DNA of 64,000 nucleotides from Acidobacteriota bacterium (GCA_028875725.1 JAPPCR010000006.1:124001-188000); one strand, 5' to 3'; shown: positions 52,332-63,260, counted from the first letter of the stretch. Made by a program: numbers and translations. The notes: generated by a model not told the origin, from the sequence alone.

Positions 52332-53818
52332 GTGACTTGGGACACGGTACCGACACGCCGGTACGAGTGCGGGTAGCGCCGTCGCCGACCGGCGACCCCC
52401 ACGTCGGCACCGCCTACCAGGCGCTGGTGAACCTCGCCTTCGCGCGCAGCCGCGGCGGCGTGTTCGTGCTGCGGATCGAGGACACGGACCGCGCCCGTTC
52501 GAGCCGCGAGTCGGAGGCGGCGATCCTCGACGCCCTTCGCTGGCTGGGTCTGGACTGGGACGAGGGACCGTACCGCCAGAGCGAGCGGCTGGACCTCTAC
52601 CGCTCGGAGGTCGATCGCCTGCTCGCGGCGGGTAGCGCCTACCGTTGCTTCTGCACGCGGGAGCGGCTCGACGAGATGCGCCGGGAGAACCGCGCCGAGC
52701 AGCGCTTCCCGGGCTATGACCGCCGCTGTCGGAGCCTGCCGGTCGCCGAGTCCGAGCGCAGGGCCGCGGCGGGAGAGCCCCACACGGTCCGTCTGGCCAT
52801 GCCGACCGAGGGCGAATGCGTCATGCAGGACCTCCTGCGCGGCGAGATCCGGCGCGAGTGGGAGCTGATCGACGACCAGGTCATCCTCAAGGCCGACGGC
52901 TACCCGACCTACCACCTCGCCTGCACCGTCGACGACCACGAGATGGCGATCAGCCACGTGATCCGCGGCGAGGAGTGGATCAACTCCCTGCCCAAGCACC
53001 TGCGGCTCTACGAGGCGCTGGGCTGGGAGCCGCCTGTGTTCTGCCACCTGCCGCTCCTGCGCAACAACGACGCGAACCGCTCCAAGCTCTCGAAGCGCCG
53101 CAACCCGACCTCGATCACCTGGTTCCGGGATGCCGGCTTCCTGCCCGAGGCGCTGCTCAACTTCCTGGGGTTGATGGTGTCCAGCCGGTCGGAGGGCGAA
53201 GAGAAGTTCAGCTTCGAGGAGCTCGCCAACGGCTTCCGGTTCGAGGACATCTCGCTCGGAGGTCCCGTCTTCGACCTCGACAAGCTGCGCTGGCTCAACG
53301 CCCGCTACCTGCGCGAGGACTACGATGCGGCGGGTCTCGCGGAACTCGTGCGCGAATGGTCCATGCGCAAGGAGCGCCTCGCCGAGATTGCCGCCCTGGC
53401 CCAGCCGCGCCTGGAGACCCTGGGCGACTGGGGACGGCTGACGAACTTCCTGTTCGTCGACGCGCCGGAGGTCGAGCGGGAGAAGCTGGCCGTCAAGGGT
53501 CTCGAAGAGGCCCAGGTCGCCGAGGCGCTCCAGTTCATGCTGTGGACGCTGGAGCGCGAGCAGACCTTCACCGCCGAGATCGTCCAGAGCCACTTCAGGC
53601 GCCTGTCGGAAGCGCTCGGCATGAGCCTGCGGAACCTGACCCGGCCCTTCTACGTCGCCATGTCCGGCGAGACGTCCTCGCTGCCGCTGTTTCAGTCGAT
53701 GGAGATCCTCGGCCCGGACCTCGTGCGCGCCCGCATCCGCCGCGCCATCGAGGCGCTCGGCGGGATCTCCGGGAAGCGGATGAAGAAGCTGCAGAAGCGC
53801 TTCGAGGAGCTGACATAG
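52328..53818 (+). CDS. gltX: Glutamyl-tRNA synthetase
   Basis: Class I aminoacyl-tRNA synthetase charging tRNA-Glu; 496 residues. The HIGH-equivalent is HVGT in PSPTGDPHVGTAYQAL and the KMSKS-equivalent is SKLSKR. VLRIEDTDRARSSRE and DGYPTYHLACTVDDHEM also identify it. It supplies Glu-tRNA both for translation and for HemA. The ATG overlaps the TPR gene stop, an unusual neighbourhood for a housekeeping enzyme. It converges on glnS. Confidence 0.96.
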   Translation: MSDLGHGTDTPVRVRVAPSPTGDPHVGTAYQALVNLAFARSRGGVFVLRIEDTDRARSSRESEAAILDALRWLGLDWDEGPYRQSERLDLYRSEVDRLLAAGSAYRCFCTRERLDEMRRENRAEQRFPGYDRRCRSLPVAESERRAAAGEPHTVRLAMPTEGECVMQDLLRGEIRREWELIDDQVILKADGYPTYHLACTVDDHEMAISHVIRGEEWINSLPKHLRLYEALGWEPPVFCHLPLLRNNDANRSKLSKRRNPTSITWFRDAGFLPEALLNFLGLMVSSRSEGEEKFSFEELANGFRFEDISLGGPVFDLDKLRWLNARYLREDYDAAGLAELVREWSMRKERLAEIAALAQPRLETLGDWGRLTNFLFVDAPEVEREKLAVKGLEEAQVAEALQFMLWTLEREQTFTAEIVQSHFRRLSEALGMSLRNLTRPFYVAMSGETSSLPLFQSMEILGPDLVRARIRRAIEALGGISGKRMKKLQKRFEELT

Positions 53819-53879
53819 AGGCGGTAGCCCACTCGGTGCGCCCGCGCCCCCGCCGGCCTTCGTGGAGTCGCGCGAGGCG

Positions 53880-55583
<1,704 letters not shown>

Positions 55584-55653
55584 GGCGGGCGGCCGGGGCG
55601 CTTTGCTGCGAAGCAGCGAAGGTTATCGAATCGCCGGCCCCGGCTCTCCGTCG

Positions 55654-56376
55654 TCAGCCGTCGAAGCGGTAGCCCAGTCCATGCACGGTCACGATGAACT
55701 CCGGCCGGCCCGGATTCGGCTCCACCTTCTGCCGCAACGACGACACGTGCACGTCGACGGTGCGGGTCGTCGGCGTCGCGTCGTAACCCCACACCTCGTC
55801 GAGCAGGCGGTCCCGGTCGTGGACCTGGCCGCGTTGCTCGATCAGGAACCTGAGCAGGCGGTACTCGAGCGCCGAGCAGGCGAGCTCGGACTCGCTGCCG
55901 TCTTCGGCTGTTCGCCACACCTGGGCGCGGTCGAAGTCGACGCGGACGTTGCCGAAGCGGTAGCCGCGTTCGCTTTCGGCCGCCGTCGGCGAGGCTGGCG
56001 TGCCGGCCTGACTCCGTCGCAGCAGCGCTTCGACCCGCGCCAGCAACTCCAACGTCTCGAACGGCTTCGCTAGGTAGTCGTCGGCACCGAGCTTGAGGCC
56101 GAGAACGCGGTCGACGAGTTCGTTGCGCGCGGTGAGCATGAGAATCGGCGTCGAAGTGCCGCCCTGGCGCAGATCGCGACAGACGTCGAAGCCGTTCTTG
56201 CCCGGGAGATTGACGTCGAGCAGGACGAGGTCGAAGCCGCCGTCGGTCGCCATCCGCTGGCCCGATGGCCCGTCGGCCGCGACTTCGATGTCGTAGCCCT
56301 CGGCGACCAGTCGGTCGCTCAGTGTGCGGGCGAGGCTCGGTTCGTCTTCGACGAGGAGCAGGCGTTGCCCGGTCAT
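55654..56376 (-). CDS. OmpR-family response regulator
   Basis: DNA-binding regulator of 240 residues. The receiver domain has the acidic pocket D11-E12 region (LLLVEDEPSLA), phospho-acceptor D54 in VLLDVNLPG and the conserved Lys in DDYLAKPF. A winged-helix output domain follows (about 140-238) with TTRTVDVHVSSLRQKVE and VHGLGYRF. The ATG overlaps the kinase stop (ATGA), so the two are made together. The TTGTAA direct repeat at 58187-58201 is its likely binding site. Confidence 0.95.
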   Translation of the reverse strand: MTGQRLLLVEDEPSLARTLSDRLVAEGYDIEVAADGPSGQRMATDGGFDLVLLDVNLPGKNGFDVCRDLRQGGTSTPILMLTARNELVDRVLGLKLGADDYLAKPFETLELLARVEALLRRSQAGTPASPTAAESERGYRFGNVRVDFDRAQVWRTAEDGSESELACSALEYRLLRFLIEQRGQVHDRDRLLDEVWGYDATPTTRTVDVHVSSLRQKVEPNPGRPEFIVTVHGLGYRFDG

Positions 56377-58133
56377 GAAGCGCCCGCCGGCAGCGAGACG
56401 CGGAACGTCGTGCGACCGGGCTCGCTGTCCAGGGTGATCGAGCCACCGTGCTCCTTGATCGTGTTGCGCGCGAGGCTCAGGCCCAGGCCGGAGCCCGGCT
56501 GAGTGCCCTCGGTTGCGGCCCTGCCGCGGACGAACGGCTCGAAGATGTGCCGCTGCTCCGCCCTCGGGATGCCGGGCCCATGGTCGGTGACGGCGACGAT
56601 CACCTGCCGCCGGGCGGCCTCGTATCTCGCGTCGACGCGCACCCGCACGTTGCCGTCCGCGTCCCTGCCGTACTTGGCCGCGTTGTGCAGGAGATTCATG
56701 AAGGCCGTGATCAGGGCCTCGCGGTCGGCCGGGATCAAGGGCAGATCGTCCAGCCCTTCGAGCTCGAGTTCGACGCCGTTCTCCGCCAGAAACCAGTTCG
56801 ATTCGGCCACTGTCGTACGGAGCAGTTCGCCGGGGTCGATCTCGGCAGTCGTTCTCCGTGCCGAAGTCCGGCCGATGCCCGCCCACTGAAGCGCCTGTGT
56901 GACAAGCCGGGACAATCGGCGCCCCTCGCGTTCGATCATCTCGCCGTAGCCGCGGACGTCGTCGGACCTGTGGACGATCCCGGCGCGCAGGTTCTCGCCC
57001 GCCGAACGGATCGCCTGAAGCGGCGTGTTCAACTCATGGGAGACGCCGGCCACGAAGTCGACCTGCTGAGCCGCCAGGGCCCGGGCGCGGCGGGCGGACA
57101 CCAGGACCAGGGCGAAGGCGACGCCGATCAGGAACAGGGCGCCGGAGCTGTGGTAGAGGTTGCGCCGTCGTGCCGCGCTGGTCACGGCTTCAAGCGACCC
57201 TCTGCGGTGCGTGATGCGCACCAGCCAGGGCCCGCCGGGCTGCCCGAGCGCCGCTCGCTGGGCTTCGGTTCGCTCGCTTCGGCCCCGGCCGGCGGGCCCG
57301 AAGCGCCTGCGCCCGTCTCGTCCCAGTGCCCGGAAGGCTGAGAACTCGATGTCTGCCGGTTCTGCCGCGGCATCCTCGCCGCTCGCGACCCGGCCGCCGG
57401 AGAGCGGATACAAGAGCCGCGGCGGGGAACTCGTCGTGTCGGTCACCGTGACCAGGTACTCGGGTGCGGCGCCCTCCGTCGTGACGCCGAAGTGCCGTTC
57501 GATCAGCGCCGGCAGCATCTGTTGCTCGATGGCCGTGGTGCTGAGAGTCGCCACGATCAGGCCCGCCGGACCGGGCGGCCCGCCCCGCCCGCGGGCCGGA
57601 ATCGGCATGACGAGCCGATCGGTCCGCGACGCCGGAGCGCCAGGCCGGCGCAGGAGACCGTTCAGGTCGTCGAGGGCGTCGGGATCCGTCTCGGCCTGGA
57701 ATTGGCCGCTTTCCTCGTCCAACCGGAAGACGCCGCGAGTGGATCGGCGGTCCGTCAGAACGATTCGCGTCCGGTCGAGGATGGCCGGAAAGTCGGCGTT
57801 TTCACGCCAGTTCTGGAGCATCCGTGAGAGCGCGTCGGCGAGCGGTGCTGATCGTTCTTCGCCGCGGGCCGGCCGCGGACGATCGGCGGTTGCCGCTCGC
57901 AGGAGGGTCAGCTGGAGTTCCGAGAGCTGGCTGTCGATGTCGTTGGCGAGCAGGCGGCTCGACTCCTCCAGGTTCGCCCGCATCCGCCGATTCGCGGCAT
58001 CGCTGAGTTGGCCGGTCCAGTGGTACTGGAGCACCGCCAGCGCCACCAGGAGGACAGTGGCGAGCAGGGCTATGCCAAGCAACCAGCGGTCGCTAGAACC
58101 CTGCCCGCGGCCTCTGATGCGGCGAACAGCCAT
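56373..58133 (-). CDS. Sensor histidine kinase
   Basis: Membrane kinase of 586 residues. TM1 is at about 17-36 and TM2 near 320-340. Between them is a periplasmic sensor domain of about 280 residues rich in Arg and Pro, with no recognised family. The HisKA histidine is H366 in VSHELNTPLQAIR. The ATPase domain has NLLHNAAKYG, VTDHGPGIP and GSGLGLSLARNTIKEHGG. No HAMP domain is obvious. An open frame continues upstream to 58454, but the ATG at 58133 has TACACT 7 bases upstream (leaderless) and precedes TM1 directly, so I choose it. Confidence 0.9.
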   Translation of the reverse strand: MAVRRIRGRGQGSSDRWLLGIALLATVLLVALAVLQYHWTGQLSDAANRRMRANLEESSRLLANDIDSQLSELQLTLLRAATADRPRPARGEERSAPLADALSRMLQNWRENADFPAILDRTRIVLTDRRSTRGVFRLDEESGQFQAETDPDALDDLNGLLRRPGAPASRTDRLVMPIPARGRGGPPGPAGLIVATLSTTAIEQQMLPALIERHFGVTTEGAAPEYLVTVTDTTSSPPRLLYPLSGGRVASGEDAAAEPADIEFSAFRALGRDGRRRFGPAGRGRSERTEAQRAALGQPGGPWLVRITHRRGSLEAVTSAARRRNLYHSSGALFLIGVAFALVLVSARRARALAAQQVDFVAGVSHELNTPLQAIRSAGENLRAGIVHRSDDVRGYGEMIEREGRRLSRLVTQALQWAGIGRTSARRTTAEIDPGELLRTTVAESNWFLAENGVELELEGLDDLPLIPADREALITAFMNLLHNAAKYGRDADGNVRVRVDARYEAARRQVIVAVTDHGPGIPRAEQRHIFEPFVRGRAATEGTQPGSGLGLSLARNTIKEHGGSITLDSEPGRTTFRVSLPAGAS

Positions 58134-58140
58134 CGGAGGC

Positions 58141-58146
58141 AGTGTA
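58141..58146 (-). promoter_or_regulatory. Putative -10 box of the two-component operon, leaderless
   Basis: On the minus strand TACACT is followed by 7 bases and the kinase ATG at 58133. A weak -35, TTTCCG (complement 58163-58168), lies 16 bases further upstream. The TTGTAA repeat is 19 bases beyond that. Confidence 0.5.
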
Positions 58147-58186
58147 GCTACAGCCAGTGGCGCGGAAACCGGGTCGGCGAGAGGCT

Positions 58187-58201
58187 TTACAAGCGTTACA
58201 A
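58187..58201. promoter_or_regulatory. Direct repeat TTACAA-GCG-TTACAA, likely response-regulator site
   Basis: Two perfect TTACAA hexamers (58187-58192 and 58196-58201) lie 9 bases apart, reading TTGTAA on the other strand. OmpR-family dimers bind such head-to-tail repeats. It is placed between the divergent kinase and Spy-like genes, upstream of a weak -35, so it fits a site for autoregulation and for control of the periplasmic partner. Confidence 0.5.
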
Positions 58202-58293
58202 ACATCTTGCGCCAGCTTGATGACTGGCTGATCAAGCGCTCGTAGCGTTCTCTCACGTTTGATCCCTCACACCCCTCAAAGGAGGTGCTTGGC

Positions 58294-58806
58294 ATGAAGA
58301 CATCCCTGAACCGTTCGATCCGGATCGCCCGCATCCTGCTCCCCGCTCTTCTCGTCGGGGCCGCGACCGCGTTCGTGGCAGCCCAGGAAGGCGACGGCCC
58401 CCACTCCAAGCGAGGCGCCCGCGGAGACTTCGCGGAGCGGGAGGCCGAGCGCATGGCTCGGGTGCTCCAGTTGACGGAGGACCAGATGGAAGAGTGGCGT
58501 CGCCTGCGCGAGGAGCACGAAGCGAGCGTGCGGCCTCTGATGCGTCAGATGCGCGACATCACGGAACGCCTGGAGACCGAGGCGAACCTCGACAACCCCG
58601 ATCCGGCCGTCGTCGGTCAGTTGGAGCTCGACCGTCGTGCGGTGGCGCGTCAACTGAGAGATTCGAGGGTTCAGGCTCACGAGGATGCGACGCGGTTACT
58701 AGACCGTGACCAGCAGATCCGCTGGGAGGCTCTGCAGGAGAACGGTCGCGGCGGCTTCCGGGGGCTCTTCGGCCCTGGCGGCCGCGGTCCCCGTCCGCGG
58801 AACTAG
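58294..58806 (+). CDS. Spy/CpxP-like periplasmic LTxxQ protein
   Basis: Exported helical protein of 170 residues. The signal peptide ends near ATAFVAA. The mature part has one LTxxQ motif (LTEDQ at residues 60-64) followed by long charged helices, as in the chaperone Spy and the stress repressor CpxP or metal-sensing ZraP. The C-terminus is a Gly/Arg-rich tail (GRGGFRGLFGPGGRG). AAGGAGGT lies 8 bases before the ATG at 58294. It is divergent from a two-component system and probably regulated by it, mirroring the Cpx arrangement. The substrate is not known. Confidence 0.82.
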   Translation: MKTSLNRSIRIARILLPALLVGAATAFVAAQEGDGPHSKRGARGDFAEREAERMARVLQLTEDQMEEWRRLREEHEASVRPLMRQMRDITERLETEANLDNPDPAVVGQLELDRRAVARQLRDSRVQAHEDATRLLDRDQQIRWEALQENGRGGFRGLFGPGGRGPRPRN

Positions 58807-58834
58807 AGGCGCAGGCAACCAGTTCCGCAACTTC

Positions 58835-58865
58835 GGGCGGGCGTCCTTCGGGCGCCCGCCCTTTT
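58835..58865 (+). terminator. Intrinsic terminator after the Spy-like gene
   Basis: GGGCGGGCG (58835-58843) pairs perfectly with CGCCCGCCC (58853-58861) and is followed by TTTT. It is the clearest rho-independent terminator in the window. Confidence 0.8.
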
Positions 58866-58939
58866 CGGTGACGGCGCTAGGATCGCGCCTCATCGACCAG
58901 TTCGGGCGGCGCGACAAGCCGCCTGGGGAGGCGCTTGGT

Positions 58940-59830
58940 ATGGCAGACGTTGCGTTCGTCGGACTCGGAGTCATGGGCTATCCGATGGCTGGTCACCTGG
59001 CGGCCGCCGGTCACGAAGTCACTGTGTTCAACCGCACCGCGGCGAAGGCGGATCAGTGGGTCGGAGCGCACGGAGGCAGGAGCGCCCCGACCCCGTCCGA
59101 GGCGGCAGCCGGCGCCGAGTTCGTCTTCTGTTGCGTTGGCAACGACGACGACGTGCGGGCGGTCACTCTGGAACCGGGCGGCGCCCTCGAGGGCATGGCC
59201 GAGGACAGCGTGCTCGTCGACCACACGACTGCGTCGGCGCGACTCGCCCGGGAACTCGCCAGCGCCTGCGAGGAGAAGGGCTGCGGTTTCCTCGACGCGC
59301 CGGTCTCGGGCGGCCAGGCCGGCGCCGAGAACGGGGCGCTGACCGTCATGTGCGGCGGCGAACCGGACGTCTTCAAGCGCGTGAACGCGGTCATCGACTG
59401 CTACAGCCGGGCGGTCACCCTGCTCGGCCCCGCCGGCAGCGGCCAGTTGACGAAGGCGGTCAACCAGCTCTGCATCGCCGGCATCGTCCAGGGCCTCTCC
59501 GAGGGAATCCACTTCGCGGAGAAGGCCGGTCTCGACCCGCTCGCAGTGATCGGCGCCATCTCGACCGGCGCCGCGGGGTCCTGGCAGATGGACAATCGTG
59601 CCGAGACGATGGTCCAGGGCAAGTTCGACTACGGCTTCGCGGTCCAGTGGATGCGCAAGGACCTCGGCATCGCGCTGGAGGAGGCGCGCCGGAATGGAGC
59701 GCACCTGCCCCTGGCTGCGCTGGTCGACCAGTTCTACAGCGAGGTCGCCGCGCTCGGCGGCTTGCGCTGGGACACGTCGAGCCTGGTCGTGCGGCTGCGG
59801 GCGATGAGCGAGGGCGGGGCGAACTCCTAG
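58940..59830 (+). CDS. Beta-hydroxyacid dehydrogenase (3-hydroxyisobutyrate dehydrogenase family)
   Basis: NAD(P)-dependent oxidoreductase of 296 residues. The nucleotide-binding motif is GLGVMG (residues 8-13). The substrate motif DAPVSGGQAGAENGALTVMCGG and the catalytic Lys in GQLTKAVNQLC are those of the family. The C-terminal domain ends with RWDTSSLVVRLRAM. Substrate could be 3-hydroxyisobutyrate, tartronate semialdehyde or another small acid. The ATG at 58940 has GGGGAGG 9 bases upstream; a longer frame upstream reads through the terminator. TAGGAT at 58878 is a candidate -10. Confidence 0.92.
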   Translation: MADVAFVGLGVMGYPMAGHLAAAGHEVTVFNRTAAKADQWVGAHGGRSAPTPSEAAAGAEFVFCCVGNDDDVRAVTLEPGGALEGMAEDSVLVDHTTASARLARELASACEEKGCGFLDAPVSGGQAGAENGALTVMCGGEPDVFKRVNAVIDCYSRAVTLLGPAGSGQLTKAVNQLCIAGIVQGLSEGIHFAEKAGLDPLAVIGAISTGAAGSWQMDNRAETMVQGKFDYGFAVQWMRKDLGIALEEARRNGAHLPLAALVDQFYSEVAALGGLRWDTSSLVVRLRAMSEGGANS

Positions 59831-59838
59831 CGTTCGCC
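59818..59838. terminator. Hairpin over two convergent stop codons sharing CTAG
   Basis: GGCGAAC (59818-59824) pairs with GTTCGCC (59832-59838). The 7-base loop contains CTAG (59827-59830), in which the TAG of both convergent genes is read, one from each strand. No T-tract. Confidence 0.4.
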
Positions 59839-62166
59839 GCCCCGGCTCCTCCGGCGCGCCTCGTCCAGGGCGGCGCGCGCGATGGCCTGTTCCGGGTCGA
59901 GTTCCAGCGAGCGCTCCAGACTCCGCGCTGCTTCCTCGTACCGCTGCAGGTTGAGCAGGGCGACGCCCAGGTTGGAGCGAGCCGTTGCATCGGCAGGGTC
60001 GATCTCTAGCAGCGCCCGGTAGTGCTCAAGCGCCTCTTCGTAGCGGCCCGCGTTGAAGCGGAGGAAGCCGAGGCGGTCGAGCGCCTCGGTGTCGCGCGGG
60101 TCGAGTTCCAGCGTCCGTGCGAACTGCGCGGCCGCTTCGTCCGTCCGGCCGAGTTCCTGCAGCGCCCGGCCCGTCACGCGGTGCAGCGAGGAGGCCTCCG
60201 GCAGCTCTGGTGCGATGGCGAGGGCCCGTTCCAACGACTCGATGGCCTCTTCGTACCGTTCAAGCTCGAAGAAGGCGATGCCCATGCCGGCGATGGCCGG
60301 CGCGAACTCGGCGTCCAGTTCCAGGGCCTCCCGGTAGAGAGCGAGCGCCTCGGCATGGCGCTGTTGCCCTCTCAGGGTCTCCGCCCGAGTGTGGATCGCC
60401 GCGGTGGATGACCGGTCCAGCAACGAATGGAGCGTGGCGGTGTTCGGTGAGTCGGGGTCGATCGAAAGGGACTTCCTTGCCGCTTCCGCGGCTTCTACGT
60501 GCCGACCGGCCAGAAAGTGAGCGTCGGCCAGGCCGGCCCAGCCCAGGGCGAAGTCCGGGTCGATCTCGAGGGCGCGCCGGTACTGTTCGACCGCCTCGTC
60601 GTACCTGCCCTGCTTCTTCCTGAGCTCCCCGAGGTTCTGATGGCCGTTCCGGTACCGGGGATCGATCTCGAGAACTCGAGCGAAGGTCTCCTCCGCCTCC
60701 TCGAAGCGATCGAGGGCCATCAGTGCGAGCCCCAGGTTCGAGTGGGCGTCGGCGGAGTCGGGGCGCTGCTCGACCGCGGTACGGGTCGCCTCGAGAGCTT
60801 CGTCGAAGCGATCCGTCTCGATCAGCGCCTGGGACAGGTTGAGGTGAGCGTCGCGGGCCTCCGGATTGAGCGACACGATGTGGCTGAACAGGGTCGCGTC
60901 GTCCCGGAAGTTTGCGGCGTGCCTCCAGCTCAGCCCCCCAAGCAGGGTCAGGACCGCCGCCAGCAGGACCTTCCCGGCCGTGAGACCGGCGGTCGGAAGC
61001 CTCTCGGCGGCGCGGACCAGGGCGGCGCCGACCAGGGCGAGCAGGCCGATTCCGGCCAGATACTGGAAGCGGTCGGCGACGAGAGAGAACTGCATGTAGC
61101 CGTAGTCGATCAGGCCGAGCGCGGGAGACAGGGTCGCGGCGTAGAAGGCGGCGCAAGCCAGCGGACCCCGGCCCCACCTTTCGCGGCCGAGCCAGAGGAC
61201 GGCCGGCACCGCGACGGCCCCGGCCACGTACAGCCAGCCCACCGCATCGCCGCTTCGTACGTCCCAGAGCGGGTAGATGACCGCCAGATCGCCGGGCCAG
61301 GCGAGCTTGCTGGCGTAGAACCAGAGCGCGCGGCCGGCGATCAGTATCCGTTCCACGAAGGAGTAGTCGAGTGTCAGGGCCTCCCGCGTTCGGTAGAACG
61401 CCGTGTCGGCGGCCGCGATCGCCAGGCCGACTGCGAAGAACGGCGCGGTGCGCAGCAGGTCGGGTCGGGTGATACGGCCGCGTTGCCACCAGTGCCAGAT
61501 CAGGAGCGCTGCGGGAAGCGTGACGACGATCGTCTTGGACAACAGGCCGGCAGCGAACAGGCCCAGCGCGAGCAGGTAGTGCGCCGGTCGTTCGCGGGCG
61601 GCGAACCGGACGTAGGCGAGGAACGAGGTCAGGTAGAACAGGCCCGACAGCACGTCCTTGCGCTCGATGACCCAGGCCACCGACTCGACGTGCAGCGGGT
61701 GAACGGCGAACACGGCGGCCACGACCCAGGCGCCCGGCACGGCGAACCGCCGGAGCAGCCACCACACCAGCAGCACGTTCACCGCGTGCAGGATCACGTT
61801 GAGGACGTGGTAGCCGAGCGGCTCGAAGCCCCAGAGCTTCTGCTCCAGCCAGAAGGTCGTGTAGGTGACCGGCCAGTAGTGGCCTTCCTGTTCGATGTCG
61901 CCGGGTGAAAACCAGATGCTCTGCAGGCCGGAAGCCTCGCGGATGACCGGCGAGTCGGCGAAGATCGTGTCGTCCCATACGAAGCCGGCCTGGTAGGCGG
62001 GAACGAAGCTGATCCCGACCATCAGCACGAGCGCCGCCGCGGCGAGCTTCTCGCGAGGCGAGGTGGCCGGTCTTGCTTCGATCGTCTCGACCTGTCCAGC
62101 CGCGGCCTCCCGTGCGGCCGCCAAGCGGGCGCGCCGCGCGTCCCTGGCCTGCTTCTTCGTCGTCAT
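59827..62166 (-). CDS. TMTC-like GT-C membrane glycosyltransferase with C-terminal TPR repeats
   Basis: Polytopic membrane protein of 779 residues. The N-terminal half has about 10-12 TM helices in the GT-C fold. The first extracytoplasmic loop carries an acidic pair D65-D66 in AGFVWDDTIFAD, as expected for a GT-C metal/base site. VAWVIERKDVLSGLFYLTSF and GLLSKTIVVTLPAALLIWHW match TMTC-type proteins, which in animals O-mannosylate extracellular proteins from dolichol-phosphate-mannose. The C-terminal half, from about residue 450, has at least eight TPRs facing the periplasm. The ATG overlaps the stop of the DPM-type gene (ATGA). Glycosyl transfer to proteins is inferred. Confidence 0.82.
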   Translation of the reverse strand: MTTKKQARDARRARLAAAREAAAGQVETIEARPATSPREKLAAAALVLMVGISFVPAYQAGFVWDDTIFADSPVIREASGLQSIWFSPGDIEQEGHYWPVTYTTFWLEQKLWGFEPLGYHVLNVILHAVNVLLVWWLLRRFAVPGAWVVAAVFAVHPLHVESVAWVIERKDVLSGLFYLTSFLAYVRFAARERPAHYLLALGLFAAGLLSKTIVVTLPAALLIWHWWQRGRITRPDLLRTAPFFAVGLAIAAADTAFYRTREALTLDYSFVERILIAGRALWFYASKLAWPGDLAVIYPLWDVRSGDAVGWLYVAGAVAVPAVLWLGRERWGRGPLACAAFYAATLSPALGLIDYGYMQFSLVADRFQYLAGIGLLALVGAALVRAAERLPTAGLTAGKVLLAAVLTLLGGLSWRHAANFRDDATLFSHIVSLNPEARDAHLNLSQALIETDRFDEALEATRTAVEQRPDSADAHSNLGLALMALDRFEEAEETFARVLEIDPRYRNGHQNLGELRKKQGRYDEAVEQYRRALEIDPDFALGWAGLADAHFLAGRHVEAAEAARKSLSIDPDSPNTATLHSLLDRSSTAAIHTRAETLRGQQRHAEALALYREALELDAEFAPAIAGMGIAFFELERYEEAIESLERALAIAPELPEASSLHRVTGRALQELGRTDEAAAQFARTLELDPRDTEALDRLGFLRFNAGRYEEALEHYRALLEIDPADATARSNLGVALLNLQRYEEAARSLERSLELDPEQAIARAALDEARRRSRGGER

Positions 62167-63260
62167 TCGTTGCCCGTGGCCGGCCGGCGCCGGCGGTAGA
62201 CGAAGCGCGTCGCGACGGCGAAGTTCGCCGCGCTGCCGATGGCCACGCCCGCGAACAGGGCGAGCAATGGCCTGGCCATGAACGGTTCCACGAAGCTCGT
62301 CAGCGCCGCGTAGCTGCCGACGTTCGTCGTCAGACCGACCGTGCTGGCGAAGGCGAATCGGGTCCATTGGCCGACCGCGCGTGCCGGCGGACGGTCGTCG
62401 AAGGTCAGCATCCGGTTCAGGCGCCAGTTCCACGTAACGGCCGGCCAGAAGGACAGGAAGCGCGCCAGCAGGTGGCCGAGTCCGACTGCCTGGAGGCCCA
62501 GGTAGACTGCGGTGTCGACGATCAGGCCGGTGGCGCCGACGGCGCCGAAGGCGAGCAGCCGCACGGGGACCCCGAAGCGATACCGGTAGAGGCGAAACAG
62601 GTGACGCAGGAAGGCGAGTTGCTGGCGCCAGGTCAGCTTGCTCGATCCGCCGTGGCGTTCGTCGAAGCGAATCGGCACTTCACGCACCTGAAGTTCGCCT
62701 CGCACCATGAGTTCCAGCCCTATCTTGAATCCGACAGGAGCGAGTTCATCGGGCGCGGGCAGCCGGCGACGGTCGACGGCGAAGAAACCTGACATCGGAT
62801 CCGCGCAACGCGTCAGCGGTCGCGTCAGCCAGGTGGCGACGCGGGAGTTCAGGGTGCGATAGCGGCTCCACTCGCCGTCGATCCGGCCGCCGGTGACATA
62901 GCGACTGCCGAGCGCCATCCCGGCGCCGCCGTCAAGGGCCTCGAGCAGCTCGGGTACTTGCTCGGGCGGATGGGAAAGGTCGGCGTCCATGACGACCAGC
63001 CGATCGAAGCGTGCCAGCCGGATACCGTCCAGGACCGATTGCGAGAGATCGCGGGGCCGCGCCCGCCGGACATGGAAGCGCAGGGGCAGGCTGCGGCCCA
63101 GTTCGAGGGCGAGTTCTTCGCTTCCGTCGCCGGAGTCGTCGTCCGCGAGAATCAGCTCCCAGTCGACGCCGGCGGTCTCCATCGCGGCGTGAATCCGGGT
63201 CGCCAGGGCCCGGATGTTCTCCGCCTCCCGATAGACAGGCGCTACAACGCTCACTCCCAC
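62163..63260 (-). CDS. DPM-type family 2 glycosyltransferase fused to a GtrA membrane domain
   Basis: Probable polyprenyl-phosphate-sugar synthase of 365 residues. The GT2 domain (about 1-225) has VVAPVYREAENI, the metal-binding DAD at 92-94 in VVMDADLSHPPEQVPELL, ALGSRYVTGG and RHGGSSKL, the pattern of dolichol-phosphate mannosyltransferase. From about residue 232 a four-helix GtrA domain follows (LLAFGAVGATGLIVDTAVYL, NFAVATRFVYRRRR), which may flip the lipid-linked sugar. GTG at 63260 overlaps the upstream stop by one base; another GTG two codons on is possible. It would feed the GT-C enzyme next door. Confidence 0.9.
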   Translation of the reverse strand: MGVSVVAPVYREAENIRALATRIHAAMETAGVDWELILADDDSGDGSEELALELGRSLPLRFHVRRARPRDLSQSVLDGIRLARFDRLVVMDADLSHPPEQVPELLEALDGGAGMALGSRYVTGGRIDGEWSRYRTLNSRVATWLTRPLTRCADPMSGFFAVDRRRLPAPDELAPVGFKIGLELMVRGELQVREVPIRFDERHGGSSKLTWRQQLAFLRHLFRLYRYRFGVPVRLLAFGAVGATGLIVDTAVYLGLQAVGLGHLLARFLSFWPAVTWNWRLNRMLTFDDRPPARAVGQWTRFAFASTVGLTTNVGSYAALTSFVEPFMARPLLALFAGVAIGSAANFAVATRFVYRRRRPATGNE

